Assembly (NCBI GenBank): GCA_018340375.1
Contig: JAFFJZ010000030.1
Span: 124,001-188,000 of the forward strand
DNA length: 64,000 nt
Direction: 5' to 3'
Source: Gonatopus flavifemur
Lineage: Eukaryota; Arthropoda; Insecta; Hymenoptera; Dryinidae
The position numbers and the translations under genes were made by a program. Below are positions 38,301-50,300 of this stretch, in pieces. The notes under the pieces are model-generated. The model saw nothing but the letters and a program-made list of their open reading frames with translations. It had not been told where the DNA came from and did no database searches. Numbering within the stretch: the stretch's first letter is position 1; the number at the start of each line of letters is the position of its first letter.

Positions 38301-41300
38301 AGACAGTATTCATTCGATATTGACCCTATACCGTCTGTCCACGCGAGCCAATACCGGCTGAAATTTTGCAAATGTTCGGCGACAGTTGAAAAACGGTAAT
38401 GATTCTGAACAGGCACAGTTGTTTTTGCCGAACTTTGGCAAATACAACCTCGCCAGTACCACGCCATTTGTCATAATGAATTGACATAATCGGGAGTGAT
38501 TTTGGAACATTGTTTACCGTGTGGATTATTCGCACATTCTATGCGTGATCACATGCTTAGATTGCTTGAAACAAGCTTGCACAAGCTTGGAATGTTTGAA
38601 AAGTGCTTGTGCTATTTGAGTACAATCGGTATCGGTATCGGTTCAATAGTGAATTACTGATTGAAAACACTTACTGACAATCATTCCTTTTCAAAATAGT
38701 TTCCCAAATAGCACAAGAATTCTAAAAGAGTTCTTCATAAATATATTGTATTCATCATGAGCTCCTTGAAAACTCCTGTACTTTTTGCGTTCTTATTGAA
38801 AATTTCAAGCAGAAAACTATTAGGGATCTGTTAGGGTTGTAAGTAGTTTGAATGGTGTAAAAATACCATAAATGCTGATTATATCATATACTAACCTTTG
38901 CTTACTTTCTTCATTGTCAGAATCTGTATCATCGACTGAAACTTTTTGGAGTTCACGATATTTTTTCACTCTATTATAAGACATATTTGGGAATTCAAAT
39001 CGACGATTTCACGTACAACTACACTCTAAGAACACTCAAACCTCTGTGTGTGTCTGATAAATTCACGAGAAAATTTGAATACGTCTAACGAGCGTGCATG
39101 GAGATTGCTGGCTCTTAGAATGTATACATATATACAAACAACCAGACATTGGTTTACATGACTCGCGTGAACTCTGTTCATTATGATAATATTATTGGCA
39201 GAATATTGAAATAGCGGAGATTGGGTGTTGCAGTGAGCCAAAGCTACGCCAGAACAGAGCCAGAGTTGGAGGGAGTAAGATATGTTAGGTCGAAAACAAT
39301 GTGCCTGAACTAATGGGGGACTGACTGGCTTTGGAATCGGTTATCAACTTTCGTCAAAAGAAATCCCCGAATAAACATGCATCTGGTGGTTCACCAAAGC
39401 TGCGCCATTAGGTAGCGAAAATGACCTGATTCATTTACCATATTAGGTAGGCGAAGAAGTGGCTATACTGATTCAGTTGATTACAAATTTCGTAGCCAAT
39501 CAGTGCCATATCAATACTGGCATATGGTCGGCTATCAAATATATGAAATAGTAATCCCAACTCTGGCTCAGTACTGGCGCCGCTTTGGTTTACCATAACA
39601 GCCGGATTTCCATGGACATAATTTGAACGTAGTTCGACTACCGATTTTGTAGTTAGCCATTGTCCTACCGATCCTGGCAATCGATCGCCTATTGAATATA
39701 TTGAATGGTCATCCCAACTCTGGCTCAGTACTGGTGAAGTTTCGGCTCACCCTGGTAGCCTGATCCCCATCGCTACGATTTCAACGACAATGCAACATCG
39801 ATTTCATAGTCAGCCAGTGCCATATTGATATTGGCATATAGTCGGCTATCAAATCTATGAAATAGTAATCCGCACTCTGGCTCAGTACTGGCGCCGCTTC
39901 GGTTTACCATAACAGCCAGATTTCCATGGACATAATTTTAACATAGTTCGATTACCGATTTTGTAGTTAGCCATTGCCCTACCGATCCTGGCCCTTCATT
40001 GTTGATTGGATATATTGAATGATCATCCCAACTCTGGCACAGTACTGACACGGCTCCGTTACACTACACTGAGAAAACAGATATCTTGAGAAATACCATA
40101 ATTTATGGATTTTTGGCATTAGTCTGACCCGAGTCAAAATATTTACGTGAACGAACCTCTAAAAGTCCCATAATTCCTTGGACTTTTATAAAGAAGTATG
40201 GTACTTTCCTCATAAAATTCCCAGCCATTACGGTACTTTTAGAGGTATCTTCAAGTAAATCTTTTGACTCGGGTTAGACCAACGCCAAAACCCCATAAAT
40301 TATGGTATTTTTCAAGATACCTTTTTCTCCGTGTACGATCCGTGCATTTTCCGGCCAGTATTGATTCATTACTGGCCCAACACTGTCTGTCCACGCCAAC
40401 CAATACCGTCTCAATTCCGTCGAACATGTACAGCCAGTTGAAAAACAGTAATGGGCCTGAACAGGAACAGTTGTTTTTGCCGAAGTCCGGCAAATACAAC
40501 CTTTCCAGTACTGGGCGATTTGTCAACTCCGGCAATTTCCACATGGGCAGGTATATTTACCCAAAAGCCTTGGGTAAAGTCTCCTCATACGGCTCTGAGA
40601 GACAATCGCTCAACGTGTTCAAATAGAAATGATATGAGACAAATTGTGAACAAATCGCTGTATCTCGAAGACTAGAAATCCAATCAAGCTGAAATTATCC
40701 AAAAAGTTCGCCCGTACGGTGTTGAACAAGTTTGCCGTAGGAAGTTTTTTTTAACTTTAACTTTCTCTTCGAACTTTGTGATTTGAATTGGCGATCAATT
40801 TTCAAAAATGTACTCTACGGCATCGGCTTCGTCAAAGTCTTCCGAATAAAATTCCGTAAAATTTATTTCAATGCGTTGAAGAATGAGAGATTTCGAACGA
40901 GTTTGATGTTGAAAAACATCGACCACAGAAAAAATTCTCAAGAGAGACTCGGGATGATTTTTCAAGACCTTTTAATCAGTCCTTTCTGTCCTCCCAATTT
41001 TCAATTGTCAATTTTGATGTCCCAAATCATAACGTGCACAATACTTTCACCAATTTTCGAACGTTTTATGAAACCATTCAATAACTCAATGTATGTCCCA
41101 CATGTACGAGGCAAATATTTATTGTTTTTGTAACTTTCAATAGTAAACGACAACAAAATAACAAACTCTCAGTGATTTTACATGCATGAATTTGAATTTT
41201 CCACAATATGTACTACATAATTTTGTAATTATTTATGATGTAATTTTATATATAATACACGATACAAAATCAGATAATCCTGATGCAGAAATCACATACA

Positions 41301-44300
41301 AAACGATGGAGACAATTTTTTGTCGTTGTCCATGTGTAAATTATTGATAAGAGAGAGTGTTTGGTAACAGTTTCGTATAACTGACATGAATGAGCTCCCT
41401 CAATTACTTGAGTTCACTCAGGTGTGTTTTCTTCTCCCATCACGAACTAATTGGTTGCTCCCTAACGATTCTCTCAACCAAATAAATCTTCAGTTCGTCA
41501 CACAGTTGAAATGATAATACCAAAACACATTTATAGGCACCATGTGTGATCTGTATGGATTATATTTATTAGATGTATCCATAAGTATAGGGTAAGGCGG
41601 GGTAATATGCCAGTGTGGGTAAAATGCCACTTGGGTGATATTTTCCAAAATTACCGCAGATAGCAGTCATAGCTTAGTCATATGTTTTTCGGAATCAGTT
41701 AGTCTACTGATTCAGAAGGACATATGATTGCCATCTGCGGTAATTTTGTGAAATATCACCCAAGTGGCATTTTACCCACACTGGCATATTACCCCGCCTT
41801 ACCCTAAATGACGACAATATCAGAGTACGCAGAGATGTGCACGATGACTGCACGGAGAAAACAGGACAGCACTCTTTAAATTCTTCGGGGTGAAAAATTA
41901 ACTCTCGAAGAGTGAAAATACTGCCAGTCCAGGAGTAGTGAGATTCAACTCTTAGAGATTGAATTCTCACTCCAACAGAGTGAAGTTTTAACTCGGTTTA
42001 AAGAGTGAAATCCTCACTCCGAGAGAGTAAAAATTTACTCTTGTGGAGTGAGAACTCACTCTTTAGGAGTGGAATTTCACTCTTGTTGGACTTGCAGTAT
42101 TTTCATTTTTTAGGAGTGGATTTTCACTCCAAGAAATTTAGAGAGCAGAATATAGTAGGATTTATATACAATTTTCCCATAATTCCTAGAGAACTAGCGT
42201 TCGTCCTTGGGTCTTTAGAAAACTACCAAACATTATGGTAAAAATTTTTTACAGCATAATGTACAAAACTTCGTGCTGTCATGATCAGTGTTGGAATAAT
42301 ACCAGTGAATATAGGACTTTCGTGAACCTGAAGTTGTTTGAATTCAACAAAATGAAAGTTCAACTTTTCTCTCCTTTTTTTGTCTTCCCCCGCTTCCCGA
42401 ACTCTCAAAATCCCACTTTCATCCACCTCCATCTCACACACTCCTATTCGCAGAGGAAACTTCTTGCTGAAAAAGCGATTCCGAAAAATCTGCTTTGCTG
42501 AATTATCAAAACGGTTGCTGTTAAAGCAGAAATATTGCTATTCCAGCAAGATATTTGCTAATTCAGCAAAATTTTCTAGTCGTCTGTATATCTACAATTC
42601 CGGATTGATGAATGGCAAGCGCTTGTGAAAAGAGCAAGATTTTCGCTGAAATAGCAAATTTTTTGCTAATTCAGCAACAAGTTTGGTCATATCAGTAAAG
42701 CAAATTTTCGAGGTTTGCTGTTTCAGCAACTTTTCTTCCCTGAGTGTTCTTTTTTTCCATCTTTTGAACTGTTCATTCTCGCAGGAGTGGCGGATCAGAT
42801 GATTCGTTTTATCTGGTCAAGTCTAGATTAATTGATGGTCAACAATCAGATTCTCCCTCTCCTTCTTGGTTGATCCTGGGCTGCTGCTAAAAATTCCAAA
42901 TCCAACACATACACACATCCATTGTACAACGATGTGAGCTTACAGCTAATCATATGTATGTTGCATGACGTCACGACCTTAATAGCACATCCACCGATTT
43001 CTCCGTCGCATCTCCGTGGGCTCCACGTGGATAAATGGTGAACGTGGATAGAACTTGGATGAACGAAGATTCCACGTGAATGCAACGTAGAGACAACGTA
43101 GAAATTTCCGGTGCTATACGGGGAGCATATGTTTTTTTCTAACACCACTCGTGAAAAGAATCTCGTGGCGTTGATTGCGACGCATTGTGGCGTTGAACAT
43201 GAATCGCTTTGAAATGAAAGGCGGGAAAGCGAACTTTAATAACAAAATATCCACACAGTAAAAATTTTATATTAGATATTAGCATATTCATATTGTACTT
43301 TTGGGATATACTTGATTATGTCGTTATGAACCACAAGTGTACGAGCATTCACCATACTCTCTCGTCAGGATGAAGATAAATATGTTATAATTTGAAATAA
43401 ATATAGTTCTGAGCCTCATAATAAAGTATATCCCACGAGTACCATGAAAATATAGTAATCTTTAATATAAACTTTTCTCTGTGCAACAATCCATTTCCAA
43501 CTATATCAAACGCTTTGAACCTCTTTCGTCTCTAGCCTAATTCCAAGAGAGAAGACGGAACTTTCATTCAGGAATCTTCGGTAAGCATCGTTTACCGTAT
43601 CACCGTAAAAAGAAAGACTTACATTCATTGATGTCTTATTCCCAGAAGTGTTCTGAATTGAGCTATCATATCGATTCAATCTCATGACAAGGATTAAATT
43701 CAGACGAATGTATCTGAAATGTTATTTAGTTTGATGTTACTTATATTAGTTCATAAAGTAGACTCGCTTTCAATCGGTATGGTTTGAAAAAGTATCAAAC
43801 CTATTCAAATAGTTATTAGGCTGAAAATAAGACTATATCATTCTGATTTCCAAGATGAAGAAATCAATTATAAAGAGAATCAAAAAATACTTGTATCAAA
43901 TGAATATTTTGTTTCGCCAATACAACAAATATTGCTTCCGTTCAACTGTAGCGAGTTTCTCAAATTTATATATATTGAATTAATATATGTATATTAATGA
44001 TATATATCTTGATGATTATCAATCAAACACTTATTCATAACCAACACAGTTTGTATCTGACATGAAAGATCTTGTTTATTGGTTATATGTATTTTTATTT
44101 CATCAGTTCAATATATTGTGAAAAATAATTAATTAATGCATATTCACATGCGAATTATAGCCACTCTATTGAAACCTTCAACTTCCAATTGAATTCTTCA
44201 CAAATTGTTTCTGAACTTGTGTGGTATATGAGTGCAAGTTGATATATGCCAAAAATGTCTTACTACGCAATCAACTTTCAATGGCTGGAGTGATAAAGCG

Positions 44301-47300
44301 TCGGCGTCTGAACCTGAAGACCCACGTTCAATTCTCGTGGAGATGATTTTTTTTTCACCTTGTCTCTAACAGATTGTTTTCAGCTCGATCATTGGCTGAA
44401 TTTCAAGCCAGTACTAGTAGATCCCATCTAAGCAGTTTTCATTCATGCGGAATTTCAGATTAATGGGTCTACTGTTGGCTGCGTCTTGAATTCAGTCATC
44501 AAATCAATATGATAATAAGTCTTCCTTTTTACAGTGATAGATATATTATGTCTGAACATGGTTACATTATGCTTTCCCATATCGACTGGTACTTTAAAAA
44601 GATCAATGAAATTACCGTACGCGTATAGCTTGATTGATTCTAATTTATGGGGCACTTTTCGATTATACTTTTTGTTTTACACGACTACCTCCAGCAATAT
44701 AATACAGGTTGAATATGTGATACACAGTGCTGATTATTTCTCCCGTTGGTATGGCAATTTTTGAAAGCTCATTGTCTGAAATTCAGGTTATCAATAATAA
44801 ATTTCCGAATCATGATGGAATATAATCTTATTCGTTCAATACCAGCGCGGATTATCCATAAATCATGGTGAAACTCCATAGAAATAATAGAAATCTTTCC
44901 TACACTGTTTTCTCCGTGTGTTTAAACGTGTACGATTGCTCGAAGTTGAATCTAGAAAGATTGCACGATGAAAAGCCCGACCCGAATGTGGTTGTATCTC
45001 ACTTGAAAACATGACCGACATTCAGTATTTTCCAATGTCTTGGCATTTGTTTTTGACGCTGACTTTCATTACAATGGGCTAGTCCATGATGCCAGAAATT
45101 TTGAGATCCAACGGCCTACATCTAATCACATACTTCTGTTGATCGAAATATGACCAATGCATTGCGGTCTCGCAACTCTTGTTGTTTTGTTTATGGCAAC
45201 ACAGGGGCTAGTTCCGGTTGTACCTTAAAATCAGTTGATTTTCAGGTTGGAAGTAAGTTTTACTTTTTACCATGTGAATGCCAAAAAATTAAAGCACCCA
45301 CTGACCCTTTTCCGTCATCCGTCGCAACGATGGTGAAATTTAGAAGATAAAAATGACATTGTGTTATCTGTTCCATCCCCTACCCGAATCGAAAAATTAT
45401 AATACTTCTTAAAGTCTGATCAACTCCGTAATACGCAACGATCCAGAGTTGAATCAAGTGTCACTTTTGACTTGGGTACGGGAAATTTTCCGGGTCGAAA
45501 AATTTGCACGGTTCTTGTCCTCTTATTCCATTTTTAGACTGATCTTGTCCTGATGGTTGATTAATGCGGACCAAAACAGTATGATTTCAAGATTTTCACC
45601 TGGATTTCTCCTCCAGCGAATAAAAGTGATTGAGGGAAAATCCAGACTAAAATTGTGAAAAGTACTGTTTTTGTCCGCATTAATCAACCATCAGGACAAA
45701 ATCAGTCTAAAAATGATATAGGAGGACAAAAACCGTGCAAATTTTTCGACTCGGGTTACATAAAAACCGAATAGATAGAGAAATCAAAAAGATTTTTTTC
45801 GCATTTATAACTTCCAAGTTGGGCAGCGGAAAAACGAAAATTCTTGGTTGAAAATCAAGATTTGTGGAAGAAACACAAAACAAGTGATTCATTATTGTTT
45901 GATGGAAATTGTAAGAATTGTATGGACTCGACAAATCATGAGGTGAAAGAGACAAAAGGAAGGGAGAGAGGGAGAGAGAGAGAGAGTATGTGTGTAGCGA
46001 CTCAATCTGCTCCTCTCTGCAGCACATTGATAAGAACAAAGTTACCAACACTCACTTGAGCATTATATTCTCTAAGTATTGGATCAATTCGTTGGCGCTT
46101 ATCTTTCCCAAGTTTGGCATCGGATAACATTACGTCTGCACACCTATTGAACAAGTCCATGCATCCTTCTCCCTTCCATTCTCATATTCTCTCTCTTCTT
46201 CTATTCATCTATTACTCCCCAATACGAATAACAATGTTCGACAGTGCAGGAACATTAATTCTAATCCTAGACTTTCAACTTTCCTATTAATATTCCCAAT
46301 GACATTCCTTGAAGTGGATGTAAGACAAAATAAGGATTATTTATCAAACTTTATGAGAAGACTATTTATATCATTTTCATAAGTAGCTAAATGAATTATA
46401 TGATTAGAAATTTTTATTACTCGAATATTGATTCTTCGCACACTGAGAGAAATAATTACTATCGCCAACAACATATTTTCATGTTCGGAGAAATCCGTCG
46501 CTTAAGAAATATGTATCCTTGATACAAGAAAATTTTTCTGAAGCTAAGAATATAATTCTTGAATTGGAAAAATATTTTCTTGATTCAAGAAAATTTTTCT
46601 TGGGTCTACAACATGTCAACTGTTTATCAAGAATGTGTATTCTTGAAAAAATTCAAGAAGACATTTTCTTGGTATTAGTAATTATTTCTCTCAGTGCACA
46701 TAAAAGAAATATAATAAAAGAACCACCAAGTTTGTACATGGATTTCCAACGTAAAATACGTAAAATTCTATGTTCCAGTAATAAAATTATATTTCAAGAA
46801 ACTTTGTGACTTTTGGTGGAATCCCCAAGATTCCGGAAGAATATTCTTCAAGCCTCGCTTCTTACAACTTGAAGATATGAGGAGGGGTATTTTTAATTAT
46901 CCGCATCAACTCTTGGCATGAGAATTATAGTATTATTCCCCTGAATGAGATACGAATAAACCTTTCTGAGGGAAATGTCAAAATATCAGACGGTATGAGA
47001 TGAATACAATTTTAACCTGCAGCACCTTTCATTCTACCGTCGTTCTTGTTATCTGCAAAGGAAAACCGTTTTGCCGCATACGTACCGAACTCACATCTGA
47101 TGCAAAAAAAAACATGAAACACGCTCTTGCTTCACTCGAATCCAAAAGAGCTAGATTAAAAAACCGTTCATCTTCCATGAGAAATGCAGTGGCCCTATAA
47201 ACGTTTGACGATTTCACATCCACTTCATATAAGTTTCCGCATTCTCAATAAATACCAAACGATATTCAATCAGTGTGGTTAATCTATTATGTTTTTCCGA

Positions 47301-50300
47301 TGGATCAACCTATGGCAAACGATATTTGATCAGAAACATCAATAGGAACTTTAAAAAACGTAATAGATCAACAACCATGTATTCAATACGTACCCGTGTG
47401 GAAATCAATTCTGGGCATCCTAAGGTAGGACCTGGCCCCGTAAGGGCATATGTTAGGCATCCAATACAAGGTTGCCTACCCACGGCCCATGTGGGCCCCA
47501 GTTGGGGTTGTCAGTATATTCCTAGAATATGTCAATCCAGGTATACCCACCCACAGCCCATATAGGCTACAATTGTTTTGCCTGGATATTTGATACCATT
47601 ACGGGGTCTAGATTGAAAAGCGTAACATTCCAAGTTGGGGCCACTTTTCAAGTGGGGATTATAAACCTAGCCCAGGTCTGAGCACGAGAGAAATTTCCAC
47701 ACGGGTATTTAACCATAGCCACGCTTGTACTTCACATAACTGAAAGGTATGATGAACATAATATGAACACAATAAGCATACATGATTTCCTACATCACGT
47801 ATTATACAACAAAGTTTTTTGAACAATTGAAGCGCATACCCGCGCGGGAATCCAGAGTCTCGCAACGGTCTCGCAAATAGTCTCGCGTTGTCTCACAAGT
47901 GTCTCGCTTACGGAAAAATCCAATACTTCAGCGAGATCTCGCTAATAATCTTGCTTAAAGTCTCGCATAGCATTGCTATAATCCTTAGAAAAAAATAGTA
48001 CATACGTAATTACATCACTTCAAATTTCAACCCTTTTTTCTAAAAGTATGAAATATTTTATTTTCTCATTGAATTTTTATTGATGCATGCATTGATTTTC
48101 CATCTTTGACTAATCGATCGTGCAGTTTTCCGCTACAGAAAAGACATTTCCTTCAAAATGCATTTCCATTTTCAAATATTACGATGAATCCTTGAGAAGG
48201 TAATAGGATCGGTAATTCAATAATTTATTGAGGATTTGGAATTACAACTATTACCTAACATCAGCGATTCGTATTATTGGTTAGGAAGAGACTGGATTGT
48301 TTTTGGCGACATCGTTGTTAACGAAAGCTGAACTTAGTTAAGTTGTAAGGCTATAACCTGATAAATTATGAGCAATTATTCAGAAAAATCTCATTTTCCA
48401 ATCATTCTTCAAGTTTTGCTGAAAATTATCATCTTAGATATGTTTTAGAAATGTCATGATCACTTGAAGTTGACTCGACTTATTGCGTGGTAAATTAATG
48501 AGAAGAGATCAAATAATATTCCCAGCAAACACTGTGGTCAGGTTCTTTGAAGGGCCAACATTGGCAGTGCCGGTGAAATGCTGGCATTGGTGAATATGTA
48601 TTGGGCCTTTACAGGATGTGCAATGACACTCGATACATTGTTCTCCATCGAAGGGCCAATAATGGCATCAAGTTCATTTCTGATGTCAGAAAATTACGGC
48701 AGAATTGTAATGATCCGATATGTTGCCAATAATGGCTCCCCGTATTATCGTACTGCCATCTGTTTCGATTCTTATGAACTTTGTTGTTGTTGTTTTTATA
48801 ACAGATGATCAAACCCATCCCATTAAATTAATATTTTATGGGAATTCTTCATTCATTTGAGAATGAATTTCTATATTTTAAATTGAAAATAATATCATAC
48901 CTTATATCGTGTATCGAGTGAATCGTGCAGGTTTTATTTTATTAGAATATATTGTGAGGTGATGTGAATAAACAAAGTGATTAGGTTACGTGATTCGCTA
49001 TTCAATAACAACACATGAAAACATTACATCAAACTTTGAGTAGTATAGACGTCTTTACCCGACAAAAAACTTGTTCGTGATGAAGATATTCTTTCCAACA
49101 TTTGATTGAGTGTAAAAGTAAGAATGAATCAGTGTGTGGTTTCAAGTACCGTATATTTATGATCAGGATATATTTTCAATGATTTTTCATTCCCTACAAC
49201 GCCAATTAGTACTCCCAAGAGAACGAAGGACTGGCAGCAGCGCGTCAACGACTTCTAAACGTGATCATGAATGTGCAGCATTCCCAGGAGCGGTACAAAT
49301 TTGGATGGGTGACCGTCGACACAAAGAATTTCTCAGGATTCTTTCACGTTGGATTACAGCGACATGTTTGAAGATAAGAAATTCATTGCGGATGAATACC
49401 ATTCATCCAATAAATTTTTTTTTTCATTTTATAGTCTTCAATAAATTCATCGTCTTTGATTCTTGTTCAAAATAATATTGAATTCACAATGAATTCGTGT
49501 CTTGACATTCATATTCAATCAGTGGATAAAGTTTGCCGAATGCTGGCCAGTGGGACATATACGCGCTGGGCCATCAAAGGCTGCCAATGGAGGACCATCA
49601 AAGCTATTGCTGGCATTTATTGAGGACCCAGTACAGAACCATCAGTGCAGTGTTTGCTGGGTATTGTTTTACCGACGATCATAGTCAATTCGTACTTCAT
49701 TGTATTCTACTTAATTCATAAAATTACTTTTCTTCATTATACTGTTTTCTCATTTGATGAAGCATGAACCTGAATTATTCAGAGATATGTGGAAATTGCC
49801 ATGCTTGAATTCATCACATGAAGATTTCACATTTCAGATGTACATGGTGTCCCATTTTCATCTTTAAATGCAAATATCTCCAAAACATGCATCTTACACC
49901 AAAAGTACTTCATACCAAAGTTGTTATACAAAGAGGGGGTCACAAAACTACGATATCAGTTTCATCATAGATGGCGTTATGATCGATTAAAATAGGGTCA
50001 ACATCATTTTTTTAAACGGGAACCCCCACTTTTTGTTGCATATCTTGATTCTACGCAAAAAACTGAGTAACTTTTGCTTGAAACGTTTTTCAAAATTTTT
50101 GAAGATGGTGCCACAATCGATGAAAAATAAAGTCTATGAAACAATATGCGGATATCTTGTGGAATGCATCCAAGAGCCGAAATATCTCATTCGAATGTTG
50201 TTGTTAAAAGAGGGGACGACACAATGCCGATATCAGTTCCATAGTAGATGGTGCTGTGGTCGGTAAAAATGAGGTCAACTTCAATTTTTCAAATGAAAAC

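Larger units (their letters stand above)
37255..40547. mobile_element. 3.3-kb TIR element, CCCATGTGGAAAT ends, CA duplication, internal tandem repeats
   Basis: CCCATGTGGAAAT at 37255 has an exact inverted partner ATTTCCACATGGG ending at 40547; CA flanks both sides (37253-37254, 40548-40549). The interior contains at least seven units of about 158 bp (start words CCAACTCTGGCTCAGTACTGGC at about 37931, 38090, 38247, 39549, 39714, 39870 and 40029). A 130-bp block beginning GTCTGTCCACGC occurs at 38334 and 40388. No transposase is seen. It also holds a MITE (40067) and a tRNA-like remnant. Confidence 0.75.
43484..46440. other. intronic sequence without genes
   Basis: AT-rich. It holds a tRNA-like remnant at 44283 and a foldback element at 45490. 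No exon compatible with the host gene was found. Confidence 0.5.
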
